Below are positions 1-7,117 of a stretch of DNA of 23,379 nucleotides, one piece after another. The stretch spans positions 1 through 23,379 of the forward strand of contig DATGLW010000118.1 in the NCBI GenBank assembly GCA_035293965.1, given 5' to 3'. Source of the DNA: DATGLW01 sp035293965. GTDB lineage: Bacteria; Actinomycetota; Acidimicrobiia; Acidimicrobiales; RAAP-2. The stretch's first letter is position 1; each line of letters begins with the position of its first letter. The notes under the pieces are model-generated. The model saw nothing but the letters and a program-made list of their open reading frames with translations. It was not told the DNA's origin and ran no database searches. The position numbers were made by a program, and so were the translations under genes.

Positions 1-16
1 GTCGAGACCCCCGGGC

Positions 17-754
17 GTGCCGGCACGGCTCGACCGCCTCAGCCCGACGCCCCTGTGGGCCCAGTTGGCCCAGCACCTGCGCCAGCAGCTGGCCGGCAAC
101 GAGTTCGGCGACCGCCTCCCAACCGAGAAGCAGCTGACCAGGACCTACGGGGTGAGCCGGCACACCGTGCGTGCAGCGTTGCGCGAGCTCGAAGATGACG
201 GGCTCGTCGTCCGCCGGGCCGGAAGCGGCACCCAGGTGGCCGCCCAGCGGCTCGAGCAGCCGCTGCAGGGCCTGTACCGGTTGGCCCACACCTTCCGGGA
301 GCAGGCTGGCGACGAGCGGAGCGAGCTGGTCGCCCGTGCCACCGTGCCGGCTGGTCGAGTCGGCGAGCGTCTCGGGCTCCCGGCCGACGCGAGGCTCGTG
401 GCCATCGAGCGGCTCCGCTTCGCCGGCGGCGAGCCGATCGCCGTCGACCGATCCTGGCTGCCGCTCTCTGTCGGCAAGCCGCTCCTTGCCGCCGATCTCC
501 GGCATGGCTCGCTCTACGACCTGCTGGCCGAGCACGCCGGCGTCCGCGTCACCGGTGGGTGGGAGCGCATCTGGCCGGTCAACCCCTCACCCGAGGAACG
601 CCGGCTCCTCCGGCTGGCCCGACCGCACGCCGCGCTTGCCATCGAGCGCCTGGCGCTGGCCGGCGAGCTGCGCATCGAGTGGCGCGAGACACGCATCCGC
701 GGCGATCGCTTCTGCCTGCGGGCAGAGTGGGACGCCTCGCCCCGGCACGAGTGA
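17..754 (+). CDS. GntR/HutC-family transcriptional regulator (UTRA domain)
   Basis: This is a DNA-binding repressor or activator of the HutC subfamily, which normally senses a small metabolite. Residues about 10-75 form the winged helix-turn-helix, seen as PTEKQLTRTYGVSRHTVR followed by the wing GLVVRRAGSGTQV. Residues about 95-235 form a UTRA effector-binding domain, with the typical pattern of a bulky aliphatic core and 'AIERLRFAGGEPIAVDRSWLP'-like strands. At 245 aa the length is normal for the family. The start shown is a GTG, but no ribosome site is visible and the frame is open to the window edge, so the true start may lie a little upstream. The gene converges on the PBP2 gene with only 7 bp between stop codons. 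The effector and targets are unknown. Confidence 0.88.
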   Translation: MPARLDRLSPTPLWAQLAQHLRQQLAGNEFGDRLPTEKQLTRTYGVSRHTVRAALRELEDDGLVVRRAGSGTQVAAQRLEQPLQGLYRLAHTFREQAGDERSELVARATVPAGRVGERLGLPADARLVAIERLRFAGGEPIAVDRSWLPLSVGKPLLAADLRHGSLYDLLAEHAGVRVTGGWERIWPVNPSPEERRLLRLARPHAALAIERLALAGELRIEWRETRIRGDRFCLRAEWDASPRHE

Positions 755-761
755 CACCCGA

Positions 762-2735
762 TCAGCTCGAGGGCGGCAGGCGCAGCGGGGGCACCGGATG
801 GGCGAGCAGATAATTGAAGACCTTCCGCACGATCGGCGCCGCACCCTCGGACCCGTACCCTCCCTCGCCGATGGCGGCGACCACGACGTACTGCGGGTTC
901 GGCAGCGGACCGAACCCGACGAACCACGAGTCCGGCTCGACGGCATGGGACACGCTGGCCGTGCCGGTCTTGCCCGCGAGCGGGAACGTCTGGAGCGGGA
1001 ACCCGGTGAAATCGGCGTACGCGGTCCCCCGCGGGCTCGACACCGCCCCCTCGAACCCCTGCAGCATCGCCTGGTAGTCGGAAGGCGAGAGCGTCACGTG
1101 ACCGGTGACCTTCGGGGCGATGCGCATGAGGAGCCTGCCCGAGGGCGACAGGATCGCTGCTGCCACCTCCGGCTGGTACCTGGTGCCGCCGTTGGCGAAG
1201 GTCGCGTAGGCGTCCGCCATCTCGATGGGCGTGATGACGGTCGCCCCCTGACCGAAGGCGAGCTCGAGGTTGTCGCCGGCATACCACGAGGTGACCGGGA
1301 AGGCGCTCGGGCTCAGCTGGTGGAGACGCTGGCGCAGCTGGGGGCTGTCGACACGCCCTGCGGCTTCGCCCGGCAGGTCGATCCCGGTCAGCGAACCCAG
1401 GCCGTAGGAGCGCGCCGCCTGCTGGATCGGGTCGGTCCCGTAGCGCGGCTGCTGCGCCCAGAACTGGTAGCCGATGTTGTAGAAGTAGTCGTCGTCGGAC
1501 TCGGTCAGGGCGAGTGGCATCGTGATGCGCCCGGCGTCACTGGGTGACGCGTCGTGGAAGGTGCACCCTCCCGTGCAGTTGGGGATGGTGAAGGTCCCCG
1601 AGTCCGCGTACACGCTGCTCGGGGTGAGGAGACCCTGCTCGAGGGCGGCGGTCGCGGTCGCAAGCTTGAAGGTCGACCCCGGTGTGTAGAGGCCCTGGAT
1701 GGCGAAGTTCTCCTCGGCGCCGCTCGCCAGGATCGCCGAGTACTGCGAGCTCGAGATCCCCCCTCGCCATTCGTTGAGGTCGTACGTCGGGTACGAGGCC
1801 ATGGCGAGGACGGCGCCGTCGCGGGGATCGAGTACGACCACCGCGCCGTCGACGGCTTCGGGGTGCCTGCCGGTGGTGGGGTCGACGCTCTGGCGGTCGG
1901 CGACGATCCCCGACGCGAGGGCGTGGTCGACGTAGCCCTGCAGCGGGAGGTCCAGGTGCAGCTCCACGGTGTCGCCGGGCTTGGGCGGCGTGCTCGAGAG
2001 GCGCAGCGCGTGGGTGCCGGTCGCGTTGACAGCCAGCTCCTGGCGGCCAGGCACGCCCCGGAGGTAGGACTGGTACTCGGCTTCCACTCCGTCTTGGCCG
2101 AACGTGCTGGTCGGCCGGTACCCGTCTCCCGCGTGCGACGCCAGTTCGGTGGCGGAGATCGGCCCCACGTGCCCGAGGACGGCAGTGGCGACGGCACCGC
2201 CCTGGGGATAGGTGCGGCCCACGGCGGGCTGGATGCCGACCCCCCGGAAGCGCCGGGGATGCTCCTCGACGAACTGGAGCTCGTCCATCGAGGCAGCCCG
2301 GACGACGGGCACCGGCTGGAACTGGTCGTAGCGGGGGTCGGCCAGCGCCGCACGGGCCTGGGCCACCGGCTCACCGGCCAGTGCCGCCAGGGCCGCCAAC
2401 GACGCGGGGTGCCGCGCCGCCTCGGTCCTCGAGATCACCAGGTCGTACTCCGTCGCGTCCCCGGCGAGAACGATGCCGGCCCGGTCGACGATCGGCCCTC
2501 GGGGTGCGGGGATGGCGACCGTCCGGAGGTAGTCGGCGATCGCTGCGGCCCGGTACCGCCGGCTCGAGAGGATCTGCAGGCCCCAGAGCCGGAGCGGGAG
2601 CAGCGCGAACAACGACAGCCCGATGACCCCGATCACCCGCAACCGTCTCGCCGGGTCGTACCCGACGCGCTCGGGCTCGGCGAGGCCCCGGGTCACCGCC
2701 TTGCGCTTCGCAAGGCGGAAGCGACGCCGCCTCAC
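762..2735 (-). CDS. mrdA: Penicillin-binding protein 2 (elongasome transpeptidase)
   Basis: This is a class B PBP that cross-links peptidoglycan during lateral wall growth, acting on the outer face of the membrane. An uncleaved membrane anchor lies at about residues 33-53 after a very basic N-terminus. A PBP dimerisation domain follows, and the transpeptidase domain covers roughly 290-650. The catalytic motifs are complete: SxxK at S354-TF-K357 (TPGSTFK), SxD at S413-DD, and KTG at K589-T590-G591. S-x-D rather than S-x-N is usual for PBP2. At 657 aa it is within the family range. The start is GTG with GAGG six bases upstream. PBP2 genes usually sit with mreB/C/D and rodA; here it stands alone, between a GntR regulator and an MFS gene. 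A SpoVD/FtsI-type PBP is less likely because no PASTA domain is seen. Confidence 0.9.
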   Translation of the reverse strand: MRRRRFRLAKRKAVTRGLAEPERVGYDPARRLRVIGVIGLSLFALLPLRLWGLQILSSRRYRAAAIADYLRTVAIPAPRGPIVDRAGIVLAGDATEYDLVISRTEAARHPASLAALAALAGEPVAQARAALADPRYDQFQPVPVVRAASMDELQFVEEHPRRFRGVGIQPAVGRTYPQGGAVATAVLGHVGPISATELASHAGDGYRPTSTFGQDGVEAEYQSYLRGVPGRQELAVNATGTHALRLSSTPPKPGDTVELHLDLPLQGYVDHALASGIVADRQSVDPTTGRHPEAVDGAVVVLDPRDGAVLAMASYPTYDLNEWRGGISSSQYSAILASGAEENFAIQGLYTPGSTFKLATATAALEQGLLTPSSVYADSGTFTIPNCTGGCTFHDASPSDAGRITMPLALTESDDDYFYNIGYQFWAQQPRYGTDPIQQAARSYGLGSLTGIDLPGEAAGRVDSPQLRQRLHQLSPSAFPVTSWYAGDNLELAFGQGATVITPIEMADAYATFANGGTRYQPEVAAAILSPSGRLLMRIAPKVTGHVTLSPSDYQAMLQGFEGAVSSPRGTAYADFTGFPLQTFPLAGKTGTASVSHAVEPDSWFVGFGPLPNPQYVVVAAIGEGGYGSEGAAPIVRKVFNYLLAHPVPPLRLPPSS

Positions 2736-3026
2736 CGGGCACCTCGGCGGACCACCTCACCATGTTGGCTGGCCGACGTGCCGCAGCGCGCGCGCCCGAG
2801 CGTGTCGGCGACGTGCCCGGCTCCCGCCCTCCCGGCCGCCGCGTGCGGTCGGCGCGTCCTTGTCTTGGCCGCGAACGGCGGCCTCCGCTGCGGGTAACCT
2901 CGTCGGCTTCACCCCGGCGCGGGCAGCCCTCCAGGCTCTTCGGCCGGCAGGGGCGGCCGCGCGACCCGGGCCGGCCGGGACGCGTTCGGTGCCGAGCTCG
3001 GGCAGGTCGGGGAGGCGCGACGGCAC

Positions 3027-3059
3027 CGCGTCGGAAACGCGTCGGCAACGCGTCGGAAG
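3027..3059. repeat. Three tandem copies of an 11-bp motif
   Basis: Three head-to-tail units, CGCGTCGGAAA, CGCGTCGGCAA and CGCGTCGGAAG, lie about 70 bp before the MFS start codon. The period is close to one helical turn, so the copies would present the same DNA face. This could be an iterated binding site or simple slippage. The rest of the 2736-3129 gap between the divergent PBP2 and MFS genes holds no convincing gene, and I could not find a -35/-10 pair in it. Confidence 0.7.
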
Positions 3060-3129
3060 ATTGGAGAGGGATGCAGCCGCGGCGGGACCAGCTGAGCGAG
3101 ACGGGCGCAGCCGCCAGAGGAACGAGGCG

Positions 3130-4449
3130 ATGACCGTCGAGCCGGTGCCCGGTGAGCTCGAGGGGGTCATGAGCGCGGTGGGACAGCCTGTCGTCGAGGC
3201 CCGGCCGAACCGCGGGGCCGGGGCGTGCGCACCGCTGTCCGAGGGGTCCGCCGCCACGGAGGCGACAGGGCGGTTGCTGACCGGTCCCTTCGTCGTGCTC
3301 TGGCTCTGTGGATGGACCTACTTCCTCGGTATCGGCGCAGTCAACCCGCTCCTGCCCCTGTTCGTGAAGGACCACATGGGCGAGAGCGACGTCGTCGTCG
3401 GTCTCGTCGTCGCCCTCATGGCGCTGTCGGCGGTGGTCGTGCGCCCGTTCGCCGGCCGGTTGGCCAACCGCCGAGGTCGGCGCATGGTGACGACCGCAGG
3501 CGCCACCGTGCTGGCCGCGTCGCTCGCGCTCTACCCCTTTCCGAGCCTGGCGATCCTGGTCCCCGCCAGGCTGCTCACGGGCGTGGCCGAGGCCCTGTTC
3601 TTCACCGCAGCAGCCACCATGGTGACCGAGCTGGCACCCGCGCACCGGCGCGGGGAGGCCGTGTCGTACTTCTCGGTGGCCGTCTACCTCGGCACGGGAT
3701 TGGGGCCGGCCGTCGGGTCATGGGTGTCGTCGCTCTGGAGCATCCGCCTGGGCTTCCTCGCCGCCGCGGCCTTTGCGGTTGTGGCGGCCATGATCTCCAG
3801 GTTCCTGGTCGAGACCGAACAGGGCGCTCGCGCAACGGGATCGGGACGGAACGCCGGCCGGATCAGCACCGTCGCGCTCCTCCCCGGCTGCGTGCTCGCA
3901 CTCGGCATGGTGGCCAACGTCGCGTTCGCTTCCTTCATGCCCCTCTACGCGGCCCAGCTCCGGACTGGCGTGGCCGGCGTCTACCTGACCTACACCGTGG
4001 TCGTCATCCTCGTCCGCCTGCTCGGAGCCCGGATCCCCGACGTGCTCGGACCGAGCAAGTGCGGGAGCGTCGCGACAGTCCTGATCGCGGCCGGGATGGC
4101 CGCCATCTCCCTCTCTGGCACCGTGTGGGGCCTGTACGTGGGCGCAGCGACGCTGGGGGTGGGCATTTCCTTCCTCTACCCGGCCCTCATGAAGCTGGTG
4201 GTCGACCGGGCGGCAGACACAGCGCGCGCCGCGGCCGTCGCAACCTTCACCGCATTCTTCGACGTGGCGTCCGGCGTCGGCGGTCTCGCCGTCGGCATCG
4301 TCGCCTCGGCCGGGGGGTACCGGGCGTCGTTCGCCGCGGCGGGCGCGTCGGCCTTCACAGGGCTCGTCGTCCTCAAGGCGCTCGCGCTGCGCGCCGCGCC
4401 GGGCGATGTCCCGGCACAAGCGCTTCGCGCAGACCCGTCCGATGGGTGA
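3130..4449 (+). CDS. Major facilitator superfamily transporter
   Basis: This is a 12-helix secondary transporter, probably a drug or metabolite exporter, 439 aa long. Hydrophobic segments are spaced along the protein from about residue 50. The MFS signature between helices 2 and 3 is visible as 'GRLANRRGRRM' (G-x3-N/D-R-x-GRR), and 'RLLTGVAEALFF' matches helix 4 of the family. The reading frame stays open upstream to 2623, but the ATG at 3130 is preceded by GAACGAGG and gives a normal cytosolic N-terminus. The ATG at 3169, preceded by GAGGGGG, is an alternative. The substrate cannot be told from the sequence. The gene is divergent from PBP2 and is followed by a minus-strand tRNA gene. Confidence 0.85.
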   Translation: MTVEPVPGELEGVMSAVGQPVVEARPNRGAGACAPLSEGSAATEATGRLLTGPFVVLWLCGWTYFLGIGAVNPLLPLFVKDHMGESDVVVGLVVALMALSAVVVRPFAGRLANRRGRRMVTTAGATVLAASLALYPFPSLAILVPARLLTGVAEALFFTAAATMVTELAPAHRRGEAVSYFSVAVYLGTGLGPAVGSWVSSLWSIRLGFLAAAAFAVVAAMISRFLVETEQGARATGSGRNAGRISTVALLPGCVLALGMVANVAFASFMPLYAAQLRTGVAGVYLTYTVVVILVRLLGARIPDVLGPSKCGSVATVLIAAGMAAISLSGTVWGLYVGAATLGVGISFLYPALMKLVVDRAADTARAAAVATFTAFFDVASGVGGLAVGIVASAGGYRASFAAAGASAFTGLVVLKALALRAAPGDVPAQALRADPSDG

Positions 4450-4516
4450 CGGCGTTGCCGACGGGAGCACCCGGGACGTGGGAACGGAGAGGCAGCAACC
4501 TCGCCTGCCTCCCGAG

Positions 4517-4605
4517 CGGAGAGGGAGGGATTTGAACCCTCGGACCAGGTTCCCCCGGTCAACTCATTAGCAGTGAGTCCGATTCGGCCGCTCTCGCACC
4601 TCTCC
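4517..4605 (-). tRNA. tRNA-Ser(GCT)
   Basis: Read on the minus strand, the acceptor stem GGAGAGG pairs with CCTCTCC, leaving G as the discriminator base. The anticodon GCT is at 4571-4569 and reads AGC/AGU serine codons. A long variable arm (class II tRNA) and a T arm with GGTTCAAATCC are present. The gene is 89 nt long and CCA is not encoded, so it must be added after transcription. It lies between the MFS gene and the 19-bp repeat array. Confidence 0.95.
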
Positions 4606-4789
4606 GGGCGGGCCACATCAGGCCCTCCGTGGCGCCCCGGGGTCGACCTGGAGGGCCGCGACCGGCTGCGCCAGACCTCCACAGGGTACCGGATCGCCCA
4701 GCACGGCTGGCGTGGAGGGCCCGGCCGCCCGCGCACCCAGGCGGAGGAGTGCGGGCAGCGGTGGTGCCACGTTGGTGGCGGGTGACACC

Positions 4790-4885
4790 CAGGCGTTGCG
4801 CCCACCCGCTGGCGTTGCGCCGACCCGCTGGCGTTGCGCCGGACCCGCTGGTGTTGCGTGTACCTACAGGTGTTGCGTGTGGCGC
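4790..4885. repeat. Five-copy 19-bp tandem array upstream of the TSUP gene
   Basis: There are five head-to-tail units of 19-20 bp. Units 1-3 share the core GGCGTTGCGCC followed by ACCCG; the second unit is CTGGCGTTGCGCCGACCCG. Units 4-5 carry the variant core GGTGTTGCGTGT. Unit starts are 4790, 4809, 4828, 4848 and 4867. The array ends about 15 bp before a promoter-like -35 box. In 4606-4947 nothing else is seen except that promoter. It has no unique spacers, so it is not a CRISPR. Confidence 0.85.
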
Positions 4886-4900
4886 CGCCCTTCTGTAAAG

Positions 4901-4928
4901 TCGACATAAACGATCATCTTTATAGGAT
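4901..4928 (+). promoter_or_regulatory. Candidate promoter of the TSUP permease gene
   Basis: A -35-like TCGACA (4901-4906) and a -10-like TAGGAT (4923-4928) are separated by 16 bp inside a short AT-rich island (about 4890-4930) that stands out from the GC-rich surroundings. Transcription would begin near 4935, leaving a leader of about 13 nt with GGAG at 4937-4940 before the ATG at 4948. The tandem array lies directly upstream. Confidence 0.55.
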
Positions 4929-4947
4929 TCGTGATCGGAGTGGCCGG

Positions 4948-5889
4948 ATGGATGCGGGGATTGTGGTCGCCAGCGCGCTCGTGGGTCTCGTGGTCGGCCT
5001 CACCGGCGCCGGGGGCGGCGCTCTCATGACGCCGATGCTCGTCCTGCTCTTCTCCGTGAAGCCTTCGGCAGCCATCTCCTCCGACCTCGTGGCTGCGGTC
5101 GTCATGCGACCGCTCGGGGCCGGGGTCCACCTCCGGCGGCGGACGGTCAATCTCCGCCTCGTGACGTGGATGTCTGCTGGCTCGGTACCGGCCGCCTTTG
5201 CGGGGGCCTACGTCCTGCGAGAGATCGGCCACACCGGGGCGGCTCGCCACCACGTGGAGGTCGCGCTCGGATCGGCGCTGCTGCTCGGCGCGGGCGCCAT
5301 GGCGGTGCGCAACCTGCTCGACCGCCGTTCGGGGCGCCAGCGGCGCGGCACCGTCCGCGACGTGGCCGTCCGACCCTTCGCTACCTTGGCGATCGGTATC
5401 TTCGGCGGCTTCGTCGTCGGCATGACATCAGTCGGGGCCGGGTCCCTCATGGTCGTGCTGCTGATGTGGTGCTATCCCACCCTCGCCGCCAACCAGCTCG
5501 TGGGGACGGACCTCACGCAGGCGATCCCGCTCACCGCCTCTGCGGCACTCGGCGCCCTTGCCTTCGGGCACGTCGAGCTGCCGCTGACGGCGTCGGTCGC
5601 CCTCGGCGGTGCTCCCGGAGTCCTCGTGGGTTCCCTGCTGTCGTCGAGGGTCTCCGACCGCCTCCTTCGGCCCGCGATCGGCGTGGTGATCCTGGTGTCG
5701 GGGCTCAAGTACGTCGGCGTCGGGACCCCGGAGCTCGGTTTGGCCACCGTGACGCTCGGGGCACTGGGCGCTGCTCGGTGGCTCCAGGCATCGGCGCGCC
5801 GGCGCGGCACGGCGACCTCTCCCGCTCAGCTCGAGTTGCCACTGGGCCCCCACGAATTGCAGGAAGCTCGAGCACCGGGGGGGCCGTAG
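4948..5889 (+). CDS. TSUP family permease (sulfite exporter TauE/SafE-like)
   Basis: This is an integral membrane transporter of the TauE/SafE/TSUP family, which moves sulfite, sulfonates or other small organic anions. Its two homologous halves each begin with a glycine-rich re-entrant motif: 'GLTGAGGGALMTPML' near residues 18-32 and 'GMTSVGAGSLMVVLL' near the middle. About eight hydrophobic segments are seen. At 313 aa it is longer than the usual 250 aa, mainly from a basic linker (RRSGRQRRG) and a hydrophilic C-tail. The ATG at 4948 is chosen because GGAG lies 7 bp upstream and the protein starts directly with a helix. The substrate is unknown. The 19-bp array upstream may bear on its control. 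Confidence 0.85.
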   Translation: MDAGIVVASALVGLVVGLTGAGGGALMTPMLVLLFSVKPSAAISSDLVAAVVMRPLGAGVHLRRRTVNLRLVTWMSAGSVPAAFAGAYVLREIGHTGAARHHVEVALGSALLLGAGAMAVRNLLDRRSGRQRRGTVRDVAVRPFATLAIGIFGGFVVGMTSVGAGSLMVVLLMWCYPTLAANQLVGTDLTQAIPLTASAALGALAFGHVELPLTASVALGGAPGVLVGSLLSSRVSDRLLRPAIGVVILVSGLKYVGVGTPELGLATVTLGALGAARWLQASARRRGTATSPAQLELPLGPHELQEARAPGGP

Positions 5890-5895
5890 GCTCGC

Positions 5896-5925
5896 GGGCG
5901 GGGGCGCCACGGGCTGCCCCCGCCC
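5896..5925. terminator. Bidirectional hairpin between convergent genes
   Basis: A perfect 10-bp stem, GGGCGGGGGC (5896-5905) paired with GCCCCCGCCC (5916-5925), encloses a 10-nt loop. It sits between the stop codons of the TSUP and Hsp20 genes, where it can act on both transcripts. There is no U-tract, which is common in GC-rich actinobacteria. Confidence 0.6.
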
Positions 5926-5935
5926 CGCTCCCCGT

Positions 5936-6364
5936 TCAGGACGCCGCCGCGATCTGCCGGTTGCTGTCGCTCGTCGTGATGGCCAGGCGGCGCGGCTTGG
6001 CCTCCTCACGCACCGGGATGACCAGCGTCAACACCCCGGCGTGGTAGTTGGCGTCGATGTGCTCCGCATCGAGCGTGTCGCCGAGGAACAGCTGGCGGGT
6101 GAAGCTGCCTGCGGGCCGCTCGTTGACGATCATCTGAGCCCCGTTGCTCGCGGCAGCGCCTCGTTCCGCCTTGACAGTCAGGACGTTCTGCTCCACCGTG
6201 AGCTCGATCGAGTCCGGGTCGACGCCGGGCAGATCGAAGTGCACGTAGAACTCGTGCTCCTTGCGGTAGGCGTCCATGGGCATGGGCGCCGGGCGACCGG
6301 CGGTGCCGAAGACCTGCTGGGTGAGCCGGTCGAGCTCGCGGAACGGATCGGTGCGCATCAGCAT
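5936..6364 (-). CDS. Small heat-shock protein, Hsp20/alpha-crystallin family
   Basis: This is an ATP-independent holdase chaperone that binds unfolding proteins in the cytosol as large oligomers. The alpha-crystallin domain spans about residues 35-130. Family hallmarks are 'FDLPGVDPDSIELTVEQNVLTVKAER' near its start and 'GVLTLVIPV' near its end, with 'GSFTRQLFLGDTLDAEHIDANY' between. At 142 aa it matches actinobacterial Hsp18/Hsp20 proteins. The ATG at 6364 is preceded on the minus strand by GAAAGGGGG; a second in-frame ATG two codons on is possible. A TTGACA-type promoter with an overlapping palindrome lies upstream, and the divergent neighbours are a J-domain protein and HspR. Together this suggests heat induction through repressor release. 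Confidence 0.95.
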   Translation of the reverse strand: MLMRTDPFRELDRLTQQVFGTAGRPAPMPMDAYRKEHEFYVHFDLPGVDPDSIELTVEQNVLTVKAERGAAASNGAQMIVNERPAGSFTRQLFLGDTLDAEHIDANYHAGVLTLVIPVREEAKPRRLAITTSDSNRQIAAAS

Positions 6365-6385
6365 GGTTGACCCCCTTTCATCCCC

Positions 6386-6408
6386 GGCCCAGGGCTCTCA
6401 CCCGGGCC
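6386..6408 (-). promoter_or_regulatory. Stem-loop in the Hsp20 mRNA leader
   Basis: In the predicted leader of about 94 nt, GGCCC pairs with GGGCC and GGG pairs with CCC around a UGAGAG loop, with one bulged U. A second hairpin (GCCGGC-GTACG-GCCGGC, 6438-6454 on the plus strand) lies near the predicted 5' end. The ribosome site itself is outside both stems, so a thermometer role is not shown. Confidence 0.35.
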
Positions 6409-6464
6409 TCCTCTTGGCATCTCACGTTTCCATGAACGCCGGCGTACGGCCGGCTATGCCCTTC

Positions 6465-6494
6465 TTTGTACCACAGGAGCATATAATCTGTCAA
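6465..6494 (-). promoter_or_regulatory. Hsp20 promoter
   Basis: On the minus strand, a perfect -35 box TTGACA (6494-6489) is followed after 18 bp by TACAAA (6470-6465) as the -10. The start of transcription would be near 6458. A TATAAT (6482-6487) also reads on the plus strand toward the J-domain gene, but no good -35 was found for it. Confidence 0.6.
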
Positions 6495-6512
6495 TAGTAG
6501 ACTTAGATTGTC
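6490..6512. promoter_or_regulatory. 23-bp imperfect palindrome, candidate heat-shock operator
   Basis: The dyad has the form CAAT-N3-AG-N-CT-N3-ATTG, with a G/C pair also matching at the outer ends. It overlaps the -35 box of the Hsp20 promoter and lies in the divergent gap next to hspR. It does not match the classical HAIR element (CTTGAGT-N7-ACTCAAG) or CIRCE, so assignment to HspR is inferred from position only. Confidence 0.5.
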
Positions 6513-6574
6513 CGCATCGAATGGCGCTGATTCTCGGCTAGCATCTCCTGCAGGTCGTAGAGGAGCACGCAGCG

Positions 6575-7111
6575 ATGGTCGGCCAGGAAAACTGCCACGA
6601 CCCTGATCTCTACCGGCGCCTCGGCGTCGCCGACGACGCCCCGCGCGAGGAGATCGTCCGCGCCTACCGGCGGCTGGCACACGAGGCCCATCCCGACGCC
6701 CGGCCGGGGGATCCCGACGCCCCGCGCCGCTTTCGCGAGCTGACCGACGCGTACGACGTGCTGAGCGACCCGAGGAAACGGACCGCCTACGACCGGTCGC
6801 GGGCAGCCGGGGCGCCTCGGGGCCCCGCGTCCGATGCTGGGCGGCGGCGGCCAGAGGGGGGATGGAGCGGCCCTGCGGCGGGGAGAGAGGGCCCGGTGCC
6901 GGCTCCCCCGATTCGGATCGGGCCGGTCCGGGTGGAACCGCTGCCCGGTGCCGCGGGTGATCCCGGTGCCGCCGGTGCGGCAGCCGACGCACTGGCCGGT
7001 CCGCTCCTGCGCCGGTGGCTGTCGGCGTTGGTTGCCCTGCGCGAGGTCACAGGGCGCGTCCCCTGGATCGCCCCGTGGATCGGTTCAGACCCCGACGTGG
7101 AGAGGAGGTAG
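6575..7111 (+). CDS. J-domain protein (DnaJ-like, short form)
   Basis: This is a co-chaperone that would stimulate a DnaK-type Hsp70. The J domain lies at residues about 9-75, with the essential HPD at H39-P40-D41 and the helix IV end 'YDVLSDPRKRTAYDRSR'. After it come a proline/glycine/alanine-rich linker (about 76-135) and a short C-terminal helix with several tryptophans. The Gly/Phe region, zinc-finger domain and client-binding domains of full DnaJ are absent, so at 178 aa this is a class C type. The start is ATG with AGGAG nine bases upstream. hspR follows seven bases after the stop, forming an operon divergent from hsp20. No dnaK or grpE is in the window. Confidence 0.85.
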   Translation: MVGQENCHDPDLYRRLGVADDAPREEIVRAYRRLAHEAHPDARPGDPDAPRRFRELTDAYDVLSDPRKRTAYDRSRAAGAPRGPASDAGRRRPEGGWSGPAAGREGPVPAPPIRIGPVRVEPLPGAAGDPGAAGAAADALAGPLLRRWLSALVALREVTGRVPWIAPWIGSDPDVERR

Positions 7112-7117
7112 GGAACG

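Noticed and set aside
171..2897. Long plus-strand frames across and opposite the GntR and PBP2 genes
   Set aside because: Low-complexity Arg/Pro/Ser composition and overlap with well-supported genes mark them as shadows.
2860..2900. TTGTCT and TAACCT as a promoter in the PBP2-MFS gap
   Set aside because: Spacing is about 29 bp, far outside the usable range.
2371..3645. 424-codon minus-strand frame bridging PBP2, the gap and the MFS gene
   Set aside because: It overlaps two genuine genes and shows no domain; no extra gene is supported in 2736-3129.
4790..4885. CRISPR array
   Set aside because: Units are directly adjacent with no unique spacers, and no cas gene is present; the same holds for the arrays at 14806, 20146 and 20649.
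6482..6487. TATAAT as a plus-strand promoter for the J-domain gene
   Set aside because: A perfect -10 box, but no -35-like hexamer at 15-19 bp; it lies within the spacer of the opposite promoter.
6490..6512. Classical HAIR or CIRCE element
   Set aside because: The half-sites (CAAT...ATTG) do not match CTTGAGT/ACTCAAG or TTAGCACTC/GAGTGCTAA.
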